This document shows, one piece after another, positions 30,600-43,546 of a DNA stretch of 64,000 nt. The DNA is from Silene noctiflora. Lineage: Eukaryota; Streptophyta; Magnoliopsida; Caryophyllales; Caryophyllaceae. The DNA lies in assembly GCA_009801015.1 (NCBI GenBank), contig VHZZ01000002.1, positions 706,698-770,697 of the forward strand. The letters are read 5' to 3'. The first letter of the stretch is position 1. Every line of letters begins with the position of its first letter. The notes under the pieces were generated by a model. That model saw only the letters and a program-made list of their open reading frames with translations, did not search any database and was not told the origin of the DNA. The translations under genes and the position numbers were made by a program.

Positions 30600-30890
30600 T
30601 AACTCAGAGAACAAACCAGTACGTCATTCTGTCATTCGCCGAGAGAAATCAAACTCAACTCCGACGACGACGACGAACAATATTCTCTCTCTAGGTAAAT
30701 CCATTATCTCTTCAATTTTATTCTCCGTAATTCACATAATCTCCATTAATTAATGCTCAATTCAATGTTTTTATTCATGAATTTGCACTAATATTCTTCT
30801 TTTTTAATTATTCTCACTTGTTTTACAGATTTGATCTCAGGTTTATCGGCATTGTAATTGCGATTCAACATAATCGTCAATCTTGTCGAG
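30600..30890 (+). other. candidate spliced leader of an unidentified transcript
   Basis: A CGACGACGACGACGA-bearing stretch ends in CTCTCTAG before a good donor GTAAAT at 30695. After a TTGTTTTACAG acceptor, 30829-30890 forms a second exon-like block ending GTCGAG before GTAATG. This is typical of plant 5' leaders with an intron. No start codon with a real reading frame follows that I can link. A later exon-like block is at 32920-33019 (TTTATATGCAG acceptor, CAACAG then GT). It could be a non-coding RNA or the leader of a gene I cannot read. Confidence 0.35.
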
Positions 30891-31115
30891 GTAATGCATT
30901 TCCGATTTTTTCTTTTCATGTTTTTTTTTCCGCAATTTGAACGTTTTGTTGCTGTTTAATTTCAGTGAAATTGCTGTAATAATGTGACTAATGCATGCAT
31001 ATTTGTTGTAATTTTACTCAGCTTTGATTGTTGTTTCGTTCGGTATTGTTTATGATTTCGCTAGATATTTGCTGTGATAGGATTTTGTGACGGAACGCTG
31101 ACATGAAAACTAGTT

Positions 31116-31495
31116 GAATTCAAGAGTTTGTGATGTAATGTTGTGTATTAAACGTCTACAACACGAGTATCATCGTCATTAGTATTGGCTGAAGGTAGTA
31201 TTGGTTGAACTTGAAGGTAGTGTAAGAATAATTCAAAGAGTGTGTGATACAAGGATGAATGTTGTATATTAAATGTACAAAACACGAGTGTTATCGTCAT
31301 TAGTATTGGTTGAAGGTAGTGTAGGATCTAATTATCATCATTAGTATTGGTCTAATTATCGTCATTAGTATTGGTTGAAGTAGTGTAAGAATTATAGTTG
31401 AATTCAAAGAGTGTGTGATATAAGGATAATGCTGTACATTAACTTTATAGAATATGAGTGTTATGGTCAATAGTGCTGGTTGAAGGTAGTGTCGT
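31116..31495 (+). repeat. degenerate tandem repeat, unit about 120 bases
   Basis: Units share AATTCAAAGAGTGTGTGATA, AATGTTGTATATTAAATGTA, CACGAGTGTTATCGTCATTA and GTATTGGTTGAAGGTAGTGT. Copies start near 31116, 31230 and 31400, with a shorter TTATCGTCATTAGTATTGGT piece repeated between the last two. No coding frame runs through it. Confidence 0.75.
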
Positions 31496-33019
31496 ATCTA
31501 GTTATCGATGAAACTGAAAGATTTAAGATGTCAGTATTGTCATGGGGAGAACACTCAGTGGAGTGTCAGTAATCGAAGCACGTTCAGAAACAGGATTCTT
31601 TCAATTATTGAAGTATTAGAGTTAGTGTTGGGGAAAAAAAGTTGTAATAGTAGATAGTTTGAGGTAATTTAGAAAAGGTTGATGCTGAGAAGAGTGGAAT
31701 CTGATGAATTTGCTGAATTTGATACTTTTATCTTACTGTTACTCAAGTAGTGAAACTGTATACTTATTCTTATAGTGAAGTGCTTCTCAGAATAATTTTG
31801 TGTCTGATTAGCACACTTATACTCCACATTGATTAGGATTTTGCATTTTTGATACGGAATCAAAATATTGTGTGTTTTAACTGTTGATTATTGGCTTTAA
31901 TTTGTTGCGATTTGTGTCGGATGCTGATTTGGATTTTTTCTCATGTATTTAAAGACATGTAGGATTGACATTGCATGCGGGATTTGGGAACTGTACAGTA
32001 GCGCAAAAGATGGAACTCAGGCTGATCTGATAGGAAGGTCTGGTTCCTTGATTATGACTTTTTCTTATACCATATTTGTTTTTGTATCTCTTAATTTTTT
32101 TATGCATCTTACTAGTCTATCCTAGTGCGACTCATCTTTGGACCTTGGAAGATATGTTTGATATAGAGCACTGTTTTTGTCTCGCTAGTAGAATTCTTAA
32201 AATGAAGCTAAATGTAACTAAAATGTCTGCCAAAATCAGCTAGTGTTTAATGTAGGTTCATTGTCGTGAAATTGATGAAACTAAAAGGAGGAGAGTGTTT
32301 TGCAATAAAGATGCATTAATATTGTTTATTTGAGAAGTAACTTAGGTTAATATTTCAGAAACGTTTGAGGTTATAATTGAAATGCTTTCAAAACTCAAGT
32401 TGGTATGCTGTCTTCTATGTTACTCAAACTAAATAGTAAGCATCGACTTGCGTGTCCAAGTGTCAGACTCACCTAATTGACAAATTTTTTTCATACTTTT
32501 GGCTTTAATGAAGTGTTCCAAGTGTAATTTGAATGTCCAAATGTTGAGTGTCTAGCGCGAGTACTTCTGGTAAATTGGTCATATAAAGAGCCGAATTAAA
32601 GTAGGTATCTTGTGTAATGTTGATGCACATACCTGTTAGGCTATTACAGTGTGACAACGCATCAAATAGCTAAGTGAGAGTGTGGAAGTGCGTTTTCAGA
32701 TACAAGCTTAGTGTAATAGCATAATTGGACAGTCCTTTCTGGATTGTCGCATATTCTTAATGTCAATGATACATGTGTGTGAGTTTCTCGACACACATCT
32801 CACTTCTTCTTCTTCTTCAACATTATGCAAGACATAATGTTACTCTAGATATTGTTTTGATAGTAGTTTCAGCTGTACTGATTGTCTAACATCATAAGCC
32901 CTGTTACTTTTATATGCAGACATTAACGAGAGACAGACTCCTGATAGTTTTCATACTTGGTAACGGGAAAGAAGATTATGCGGTTATCTTTCTTGTGACT
33001 AAATACAAGCGCGCAACAG

Positions 33020-36000
33020 GTTTTCTTATCTACTCTCACATTCATTTATCCAGTTAATTGTTTGACATGTTTGTCACTTAAAACAAGAAGAAATGTTGAA
33101 AGGATAAATGTCCTGCTCATGTGAATATGTGATTCCATATGTTCGTAAATGTTTCTTGTAGATGTCACTGTTTCTAGAGAGCATTTGTGAAACCAATGAG
33201 TAAAGTTTGGTAAATTTGCAATGGATACAAAGACTTGCTTGTTTTTAGCTCTTATGCATAATGATAGAAAACAAAATGACATTGCTAAACAATGTATTGT
33301 GAAGTACTGAAGTAGTCGTCCATGAAACTCTGTAATTTTATTTTTAATTACGTGTCATACGAAAACAGTCCCATTCTATTTACAACATAATGGATAAGGC
33401 TGTATACATTCAATTCCTTCTACGGTTTTACCCAAGGTGGGAGCTCTTTTAGTAGTAGGGTAACGCGGCGCAAGTGTTTCCTTCATCTTGGCCACATGTT
33501 ACCAAAAACCTCTGCCTTATGGCACATGTTAAATGGACCCTTACAGAGTTGCAGTTGCATATTTATTCCTAAAGTATAGACTATAGAGAGATGAGTAAAG
33601 TAGAGGAGTAAATTCTTCGGAAGATCGATTTTAGGAAATAACAGAGTGCAAATTATTCTCTAATTAGTTATTGGTTTATGTCCCTTAAAAGTTCCAAAGT
33701 GCTGGCACCAGAGACTAAAAGATGCAAGATAGAGTGAATGAATTACTAGACTTCCTAACGTTTTTTTCAGCCACAGAACCCCAAGTGTTATCCAACCACC
33801 CAAAATTTAAGGACTTATCATAAGCTCCCAAATAATTCATTATCTGCCCAAGGTTACATAAGATTTGGTGGTAGAAAGCTATGAATACCCATGCTATGAC
33901 TTCAAGCCAATTCCCCCTCTCCTCCTAAAGGAAATTGAGTTTTCAAGTATTATAGCTGTACCCTGTAGGTGGTCCATCATCTCCTTTCTCCTTTGTTTTA
34001 TTGTAGAACACACATGCACACAAGGGGTTGTAATTGTAAAATGCTAATTGAAAATTGATCACTCGGCAATAATTTACTAAAAGTGTCACATTGATCACAC
34101 AAGTATCGTTAGGAGATAACTATTCGGTCCCTTGCTGAAACTGACTCGATGTACTGTGGAATTTGGAATTCTTGTGATGGGTTTCTTTGTTTGTTTCTTT
34201 CTCGGTTACTGTTCGTTGTCATGTACGAATGGTTTTGATAGGAGGCAACTTCACACTCCGAGTGACAATCATAGTGAGTTGGTGAGTGATAGGTATGTAG
34301 TTGACGCTGTTGATCTGAAAAGCTTATAAGGAATAAAAACTCATAGATGGGGACTGTGATAATTCTGTTGAGGAATTTGCATTAATTGCTTATCAAGACA
34401 TGAGTGTTCCATATCCCCATGATTGTAGTATCATGGATCTTTCTTATTTGAGTGATAGTTTTTCTAACTTTATAGATATGTTTCATCATCTCCCAAAGTT
34501 TCAGGTCTAATCGATTCACCTCTGACATTTAAGGGAGGAGGGTTTTGGTCAATGTTAGAGCGCTGTTGAGGTCTAATGGAGTATGGAGTATATAAAAATC
34601 CAACCCAAACGTTTTTTCATGTTTGTGTTTTCTTTGTCTAATTGGTCATCTGGTTTGGCATGTTTTATCACCTTAGAGAAGTCGTACGACATGTAATAGG
34701 TATAGTGTAATTTCATAACTTGTATTTTGATTAGTTCAACTGGTTGGGATATGCGAATGTTATTGACCAGACCGAGAAAAAATTATTAGGTGGAGTACTA
34801 TTCAAAATTTTTGAAGTAAGGTTGCAATCGAGTCGATCCAAGCTCAGATCAACTCAAAAGTTTGAACTCCAGCTCGGGTAGGACTAATTGCTTGTCGAAA
34901 CTAAAAAATTAAAGCTCAAGCCTGGTCTCAGATTGGTTTTCATTATATCTTTTTTCCTTGACCAACTTATTAAATCTAACTAAAATAATTTTTTTTTTTG
35001 AAAATACTAGAAAAGAAATCTAAAAACGAAATATAACATATAATTTAAATAAATATAATTCAAAAATTTAAATTATACTAGAAAAGAAATCTAAAAACGA
35101 GGTCAAACGAGCTTTTGCTTCCGATTCAAGCCATGTTGAGCTCGGGAGTGGATTTGGTGAAGCTGGGCTCGAGCTTGGCTGAATAAATTCCAAAAACTCG
35201 GCAAGCCGGCTCCCTAGATCAAGGTTCTCAGGTAGTGATCCTACTTTGGAATTTGGATAAGATGGAGTAATACGATCGGATCGAGGATCGTAAGACCCAC
35301 AAATAGCTTGGATAAGCAAGGTCAGGTAAAAGTTGGTATAATTTGTGAAGTATAATGTTAATGACTATTTAATGAAGTGAAAGTCTATAATCATATCAAT
35401 ATATTTCATATACCTTTAAACTAGAGCTCCAAGTACAAAAGAACTGACAACCTCACAAAATTGGAACAAAAATGAGCCATCCTACCATCAATCCCACACG
35501 ATTCTCTACACCCTATGCGATTTTACCCGATTCTGAACGTTCTTATAACGATCATACCACTGGTACGATCCTATGACTATTTGACGCTCTCCACATTTTG
35601 GGTTGTAGGTTCCGGATCGCGATTTAACAATTATGACTCATACCATTTACAAGTTTAAAACCCTATTTACGAGTCATTATTACACTTAAAAAACAGTTTA
35701 AAATTTGTGCAATATTTTTTTTGGCAGAATACAAAAGTAATGGCGCACTTGGAACCCATGTAATACACATGGATCCGCCCGCTATTGTTTGCACAATTGC
35801 ACGGGATGTTAATCTTCCCTTGTAATTGTTTTTGGTCTTTTGCTCACAGATGTGTTGAAAAAACAGTATAGCAGAATAGGAACCTTCAAAAGTTCAAAGA
35901 ACTCTTGCATGCTCTTTATAAACTAAGTACCTGCAGATATCTTTGTTTATTCATTTGAATAAAGAGGTATGGATTCAGTAGAATGGCACCTTGACACCTT

Positions 36001-39000
36001 TAGGAGAATCTTGAATTATGATACTCTGTACATCATGAGAATATTCTGACCTCTGAATGATTAGGCACTTTGAGGGGAGAGGGTTAATTACGCCTTTTAG
36101 GGTGAGTCATGAATGATATGAAGTTTCCAGTATAATAAGTTACTTGTCAGGCTATCTAATTGGTTTGTAATCTCTCTTAAGTGGTGGGATGTCAATTCCC
36201 TAAAGTTCATTTTTAACGATTAAAGTTCAAACTTTTTTAATTTTAAAGCTAAACATGTTTATGCATGTCTTTTTCTTAAATATATTATCACTACTCTCTT
36301 TTCCATTCAATTTTATAGGTATTTATATTTAGATAAGATTTGTCTCATTCGATTACCAAAATCCTTGGTTATTTGAATACACAAATTCTTCTCTTGTGAC
36401 CAAACAAGCTTGTGATGACTCACACCCGATTTAATTAATGTTAAATAGGAAGGGGTTCGTGAGACGTCACAAGCAAGACTTGCCGATTTGAGTAACAGTG
36501 GGAGCTATTCGACAGGGTGAGTGATTATGTAAGTCATTTATGCTTAAAAGGAGGTATATACCACTTATTTTATTCTACCTAAAACTTTGTGCATAAAGCG
36601 AGTGTATAGAATTATAAGTATGGAAATGAGCGAGTATTATTATGGAGTAAATAATACTCCGTACTATTATCGCTATTATTTTTTGTTGAGTATCAAGTAC
36701 AAAGGCCAGTATATCCAGAGGGACCAGACTTAAACTAGGACCTAATACATATAATTTTCTTAATTTTAATCACTAAACTAGGACCTCGCTAATAAATAAC
36801 AATATCATTTCGTTGTATTGCGGGGGAACTGTCCAGTCATTTCAGTTGCGTATAATTATGTTTTAGGCTTTATAGATCATACTCCATGATAAGTAGCTAT
36901 CAATAATATCATACTATTGTGTGCTTTGTTGCTATTGATTGCTACATGTCCATCAATTTGATAATAGAGGTATTAGCAGTGATTAGTTAGTTGCTTTTGT
37001 TCTTGTTAGTTAGGAAAATAACAGACATGCTTAAGAATAGGATGCTGTAGTTTGGTGAATGGTGGATAATCGCTTTGCTATGTTCTTCAATTGGTCCCCT
37101 TCTGAATTTTCTACTTTTATGTATACGACTATAGACTATGGAGTATATACTTCCTTAGGGATGCCCCTTTTTTGTTTGACGAATGCTGCTGATTGCGCCA
37201 CGTGCCTTGAGCTATAACCACTATTACCGCAATTATGTTATGTGATTATGATTGATCTTTTTGCAACAAAGTTATCTCTTGTAAGAAAGGTTTTAGAGAT
37301 TATGCAAAGTTAACTTTATTTAATTCAATGTGCATAACTTTCTTTATGCAAGATATGATGAAGCTACACTTCTTAATCCAGTAAGATGAGTAATTGCCTC
37401 GTTGGGTGTTAGCTTGGTTCTCTGTTCTTCCGAAGTGATATCATTAGAAAAGAGATCTTGAATCTCCAAAATATTGATTGCTTAAACTGAGACGTTGTCT
37501 GTATAGCATTATCCCAACATTGTATCATTCTATTTGACTCTAATCGATACAGTATCCTCTTCTCTAATAGATATTCATATGAATCTGACAAAGTTAGTTA
37601 GAATTACTCTTTTATTTAGGTAAGGTAAGCAATTTAAGCATTAGGCTTTAGAGTTTAGAGTTTGTTAGCAGTCGAGTTTGAGGATATCTTAACGGGTGGA
37701 CGTATTTTTGCTTTGCTCTAGTAGTGAGTTTATCCAGGATGCTTGCAAAAATTGCATTTGCACCAGGGTGTGGCTCGAAGATTGGCCAACATAGCTTAAA
37801 ATAGCCTTTGAAATATGGAAATTCTCAGGTTTTAATGCATCAAGTGCAACATTTTTAGGAACTTATAATTGAAAGAACATTTTGAGAGCTCTTGCTCATA
37901 TACGTGTCATATAAGTATCTCTGTGACACATCGAACAAAAAAAGAGAGAGATGATAATTGTATAAGGATGAAATCTATTTCTCTTCTGAAATGACTCATC
38001 TCTCCTCCTAGTTGATGTATACCCTAGACCTATAGTATTGAGCCGATAGTTATGTGACCTGACCCATATGAATTCAAAATTGGTCCAAGCGAATGGACCG
38101 ATTCCTGCTGGATAAACGATTGATTGCAATATGTTATGTTAAGTATGAATATGTATGGTATGCTTGAGAAAGGAACCTCATATATGTGTCACATGGGAGT
38201 GTGCTATTATTCCTTTTTATTTTCATTTCTTTTAATAAGGATGGGATGGTTTAATAAGGTTTAAATTACATTTTGGTGTCGTCAACTCCTATTAGATTCG
38301 CAAATTATTACCGAATATATCGAAATAATGCCAAATTAATCTGCCAATGAATGTTCCCATTTCTTTTTTTTTCTCTTATTGCTATTGAAAGACAAATAGT
38401 ACTTACCTCAGTTTCTTGTGGGATTAGTGTTATTATCCCGAATATTATGGGGCTAAGCTTAACCTACGCATTGGTGGGGCTTTTATCTACTGCTTTACGG
38501 GATTTGGATAGCTAAGTGGTACGGTTGTTTTTATTATCATTATGATTTGCAAATAGAAAAGACTGGAAATGATTGGTTTTAAATTATGTGGTGTGAGCCC
38601 GGACATTTCTGCCTATATTGTTCAATCAATGAAGCGCCGAAATCGTGCATCAAATTAAGAGGCATAAATTAATTGCTCTTGTTTGCTCCTAATGATTGCA
38701 TGAACTATCAGATTAGTTATCTGCTTGGCTGAGTAGGTATAATGTACCCAGTTTTAGTTTCCTTTAAGACGATTATATCCGTCTTAAGTATAGTATAAAA
38801 CGGGTTAAATACCATCTCATATAAATAGATGAGATAAAGGTGTGCATTTCCTAGACATTCTACTTTGTGTCTTATCCGTCTATTTGACTCGTCTTATTGT
38901 TTAAGAAAATATGTCCGCAATGTGTAATATATGCTTTTTAGTCTCATTTTTATACCACTTTTTTTTTTTTTTTGAACTAATTGGAACACATAGTAGGGGA

Positions 39001-39493
39001 CCTCATGGTATGTTTCATTTAATGGCTATCAATAATAGAGTTTGGGAGGGTTGGGCGGAGATTATACGTGACATTGTCTATCTCGGTTTTATGTTGGCTT
39101 TTGAGTAATTCGTATTATTGATTTTACCTTCAAAGCTGTAGGTGTTGAAATATGTGTCCCTTATATGGGTGAACTTTTATTTACTGAAATGTGGAATAGC
39201 TTCATTTTTTTCTTCAAAATTTCGGTTACATGCATTACTTAGTTAAGCGTCTGGTGTTAATGAAATACATTCTCATGCATAGTTTCTCTCCCTATGGTAA
39301 AAAAAAGTGAAAGTACGATTACCACAATTGACCTCTTATAGCTTAATGGTATTATTTGTTTCAAGATTCGCCACTAATAAGCCTAGACTCCACTTAAACC
39401 TAACTTGAGAGCGGACAAGGGTGAGGAACAAAGAAACAAACATGTCCGGTACGTAGCTAGTCAGAACTATAGTAAGAACAGAACACAAGTAGT
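33020..39493. other. long intergenic stretch, no secure gene
   Basis: AT-rich DNA with no domain-bearing frame. A possible gene relic is at 34117-34513. 36285-36640 looks like a decayed MITE (ATCACTACTCTCTTTTCCAT at the left, inverse-like at the right) with a nested GTGAC-family piece at 36395-36490. A T run at about 38958-38976 precedes a short open frame ending at 39108 that I cannot identify. Confidence 0.5.
34117..34513 (+). pseudogene. possible gene relic, two adjacent frames
   Basis: After a stop at 34117 one frame stays open to 34329 and includes a methionine followed by GFFVCFFLGYCSLSC, a hydrophobic secretory-like start, then a polar stretch (DRRQLHTPSDNHSELV). A second frame, shifted by one, is open from 34337 to 34513 (DGDCDNSVEEFALIAYQDMS and onwards). 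Both have protein-like composition, but no family is recognised. It could be chance. Confidence 0.2.
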
Positions 39494-39523
39494 GCATAAG
39501 TGCATAAGTGCATAAGTGCATAA
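39494..39523 (+). repeat. 8-base microrepeat GCATAAGT
   Basis: Three perfect GCATAAGT units and a partial fourth lie in tandem in otherwise plain intergenic DNA. Confidence 0.9.
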
Positions 39524-41565
39524 CCTGTCCTAACGTTCGGCATATGTTTTGAGTTTTATAGGAAAATAGCGACCTTACAAAATCTATTTGTTTGCTGATA
39601 TTTGGGTCTGCTGACTGCTAAGTGTTTGTTCATGAATAAAGTTCTGTAAGTTTGTTCATAAATAATACTCTGTATACAGGTCATTAATGGTGATATGACA
39701 TGAAATTTAATGTGTAATATGATGCTTGATTGCCTTATCATTGTCGGTATCTAAAAGGAATTGTACGTTGCTTCATAGTCTTAGAACTGTACATCACGTG
39801 ACATTTTTCTCTATATGCATGATTCCATGGTTCACGTGCCATCTTTAAAAAACCATTCAAAAATAAAATAAAATTACTACGTTTTGTTTTGAGATAATTA
39901 CTAAAAGAAGTACAAGGATGCTAAATTGCCAAGTCTCGCTCTGATTAATTTATCATATCTGTTTATCAAAGTTTAGAGCTATATCCACCCTTAGTAAGTA
40001 GATAATCTCGCCGTGATTGGTGGCCTTCTCTAAACCTAGAAAACTAACTAGCCTTGATTTCTTATCGTGGTAGAGTCAGGCGGGGACTAACAGAGGTGGG
40101 CGGGTGTTACCCTCCGCTGAATAATGAAAAATTGAAGTTTTATTTTCGATTTTCTTTCCATTTTTACTCTATTACACTTAGTGATTGACTGTTACTGTAA
40201 TTTTGCACTGTGTTAACGTAAAATTCTGGTTTAGCCAATGATTTTTAAGGAGGGGATATATACACGTAGACATAAACGTATACAATGGCGGCGCACATCA
40301 GTGGAGTTAGCGTACCAGATCGTATATCAATGGCTTGCTGCATAAGAACTCGCTGTGAGTTGACATCTCCTTCTCAATCTCTCACACACTAGTTTTTATA
40401 TCATTGGTGTTTCGTCATTACACACGTGTCCCTTGTCGTACCTACTCATTGCTGAATCGGACACATACGTCAATCTTGTACACCAATTCATATACTCTCT
40501 AGTCCCTTACTCATGATGCTTGTATTACTCGTATTATTCTATTATATTGACGTTTGGAAAAATTATTTCGATTGACACTATTTAAAATGGCCGACTTAAA
40601 CAAATTATTAATTTTCTAAAACCCAAAATGACTATTCTTAGTTGTGAAATTAGTTTGTTTGAGAAAATTTAAATTGATTAGTTAGATAAAATTGTTAATT
40701 TTTAAGACCCGGAATGACCAATCTAATGCATAATGGCACGAGTCTGAAGTAAATTGAGCATGCATGAATGATGTCATGTTATGAACACGATTATTACTCT
40801 ATAATAATTGCTGGTGATAATTGTAAATGTCAGCTAGTTTAGTAGGTAAAGACGTAAATGGTGGTAATTAAACCCCAAAGGAATAAAACAGATTGAGAAA
40901 TGTTTTACCCTTGCAATGTAGAGAATTAGGTTTCAGGAAATTGCTATAGTCTTAGATTTAAGAAGTAAGAACAAGATCAGTCTATTCTCATTGTGCCTAA
41001 CATGAGAAATTGCTATTGGTAATTTCTCAATAATGAACTAGGATAAGCCAAAATGAAGGTTTATTTCAAAATCAAATCTTGCATATTATTCTATATGTGT
41101 TGGTTGAAGTTGCGTTAAGATTTAACATTTATGTTCAATCATTATTATACACGTATGCAAGACTTATTAGAACATTATTGTTATTGAAGCTGTAAGTACT
41201 CGTTTGATTGATCTAGAAATTCATGCATGCTTCATATGATTTGATATAAAAAGTTTGATTGTTAGATAAAAATTTAATTAGTTATGTCTTAATCCGTCGA
41301 CAACCTATGTACCCAAAATGTTCTTATTTGAATTTTTGTGAGAATTCTAATATCTTTACTAGCCTATCTAATTTATAAAGAGCATTTTCCTAGAAAGCTG
41401 GCATTGTTCATGTTCAAGCCTTTGTGTTTAGCAAGATTTCCTCTACAACTTCCATGGCTTGTATGAAGTATGAACTACTAATTAGTTAGAACAAGTATAG
41501 TCTCTCAATATTTTGTGGCTTACTGTCAAATTGACAATTAGCGTTTGTGGAAACCTAATTAGCAA
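39524..41565. other. intergenic, one weak exon-like block at 40286-40363
   Basis: A TATA-like GGATATATAC at about 40255 is followed by ATG at 40286 opening MAAHISGVSVPDRISMAC. The stretch GAACTCGCT at the end precedes a strong donor GTGAGT at about 40355. No downstream exon could be tied to it, so this is only a candidate first exon. Nothing else seen. Confidence 0.3.
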
Positions 41566-41695
41566 TAGCGGAACCAGGATTTGGTCGAGGGAGGCGCCCA
41601 ATTTCAGTAAAGTACGTGTAGTTTAGAAACCTTACTTTTTCCTTGTTCAGGTGGGGTGGCCGCCCCTACTAGTTCCCTGTCTCGCCCCACCGCTG
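41566..41695. mobile_element. MITE-like element with AGCGG ends
   Basis: AGCGGAACCAGGATTTGG at the left and CGCCCCACCGCT at the right are roughly inverse, with GGTGGCCGCCCC inside. The family resembles 59460-59629 and the partial ends near 48252-48266 and 49198-49214 (AATCCTGGCTCCG). Confidence 0.45.
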
Positions 41696-42431
41696 CTAAT
41701 TGTCTGCATGTTGAGTACAATATATGTCAGTTGGACTTGGGTTCGTTAGCCTGTTAGCTGGCATTCTATTATGGTTTGCAACTCACCACCAATCTTCCCT
41801 CTAATTCTCCTTTTATTTAGCTTTTGAGTACTTTCTCTTATATTCTTGATTCCTTTACACAGCTTATTCATGCAGAAACACATTTTAGTTGGGTATTCAA
41901 AATATGTGGAGTAAATTATTATTGATGAACAGTAACATTGATTTGGTCTCGAACATCTGTTTTAAGGTATAGAGTGTTGATTAGGTCTTAAACTAAGAGT
42001 ATTAACTTAGATTTTTGGTTTAGATGATCTTCTTACATGTCGTCAGCATCCGAAAATGTGAGAATCCTAAGCTTTTGGGCCGGATAAATTTTGACAAGTC
42101 TATACCCATATGGCCATATATAAACTCTTAGCTCTTAAGGCATATGCTTATAGAAGTATGTAGGAAAATACATGACAATAATGACAAATATATGCTCAGA
42201 CTCGTAGATATTCCTTCCTTCCCTATATTTTCAAACCATTGGTCGAATTTCATAACTAACATTGAAAGTGACAATTGAATTCATTTTATTTCTCCACAAG
42301 GTTTTAATTAAGTTAGGCATTTAATCTAGACTTGTTGACATACCAGCTTTCATATACTTGAAATCGTCTATCGTCTGTCCCAGCTTTGTGTCTCATTTTG
42401 TCCCATAATACGGAGTATCTACTTTGTCCCA

Positions 42432-42542
42432 CCATTAGAGTTGGCTAATGATACGGACTTACCTGGCGTCTGCACCGAAACATAACCAGTTAATGGATGA
42501 TGTTTCGGTGCACTTGAATCCGATTCATTATCATTCTAATGG
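42432..42542. repeat. imperfect foldback, about 111 bases
   Basis: CCATTAGAG at the left pairs with TCTAATGG at the right, GATACGGA with TCCGATTC, and GCACCGAAACAT with ATGTTTCGGTGC perfectly over 12 bases near the loop. Could be a MITE or a small-RNA hairpin. Confidence 0.6.
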
Positions 42543-42802
42543 AGAAGGCCTTTGGAAAAGTAAGGATTGTGACCCTACGAAGACTATATAAATAAAAATA
42601 GGGTGGGCCTGTTTCATATAAGCCATTGGAATTGGCCATCTTAGCTGTTGTTCAAAAGTTCATTAAATTATGTTCAAAAGTTCTTGATTGATTTATTAGT
42701 CTTGAACTTTGTTATGATTTGGTTGCACTTTTGTTTCTGCATTTTTTTTCCCTGAAACAATGCATTAAATTAAATTACAAGAAAAACAACTTTACACTAT
42801 AG

Positions 42803-42980
42803 TTTTTTTTGGCGTAAACCATCCGGTGTAATCCGGATTCGAGCCGAGTAGGACCACTAGGGCGGTAAAGCTCTCCCTCATGAGTTTCAACACTGCTGCG
42901 TTCTCAGGGCTCGAGCACGAGACCTCTGGTTAAGCTAGAACAACCCCTTGCCAGTTGATCTAAGTGCTCATGGGTAGATG
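42803..42980 (-). mobile_element. tRNA-derived SINE with perfect 17-base target duplication
   Basis: ACAACTTTACACTATAG lies at 42786-42802 and again at 42981-42997. Between them is a copy of the 9232-9412 SINE in the same minus orientation: head CATGAGCACTTAGATCAACT, box B around GTGCTCGAGCCC, and an A tail seen as the T run at 42803. The perfect duplication points to a fairly recent insertion. Confidence 0.92.
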
Positions 42981-43374
42981 ACAACTTTACACTATAGTAA
43001 ATGGCGGATTAGGGGAGAAGGTTTCATTGATATCACCCCCAAAATTCACAAAGATAGTCCACACGATAATTACACTCCACAATAATCGTGTTACATTTCG
43101 ATGAAACTTGTTATTCCAAGTAGACGAGTCCTTTAGAGAGAACTATTAAATACCTGAACGGTTTCAGAAATGTTTCATGTTTGCCAAGCCCTAATTATTC
43201 TTGGACTAAGGCTCTAATGTTGTATTTTTTTAACCCCTATATATTTTTTTTATTTAGAATCCCACTTTTTCACACATTCATGCAACAATTGAAGTTATCG
43301 TGTACAAAATTTAATAGATAGCACATAACATCAACTTGATCATGAAGTCGATAATAATTATCACAAATTGTCAA

Positions 43375-43546
43375 TCCGTCTAAAGCTGAAGACGGATATT
43401 GTCCCTCTCACAAAATATAATCGGATAGTACAAGTGAGTGGAAAATAGATACCCCCACTTACCCTCCCACTTGCATTTTGTGAGAGGGTCGCACTATCCG
43501 TTTTCAGCTTTAAACGGATAGTAGCCGTCTACAATAAGACGGACTA
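43375..43546. mobile_element. foldback element, CCGTC ends
   Basis: CCGTCTAAAGCTGAAGACGG, then CCCTCTCACAAAAT, is mirrored by ATTTTGTGAGAGGG and CCGTTTTCAGCTTTAAACGG. The right flank adds CCGTCTACAATAAGACGG, a further small hairpin. No coding. Confidence 0.65.

Noticed and set aside
35068-35319. 83-codon minus-strand frame
   Set aside because: It overlaps degenerate repeat-like DNA (duplicated ACTAGAAAAGAAATCTAAAA); no homology recognised and no splice context.
38911-39108. Plus frame ending in GWAEIIRDIVYLGFMLAFE
   Set aside because: Starts in a T run, is short, and matches no family I know; likely chance.
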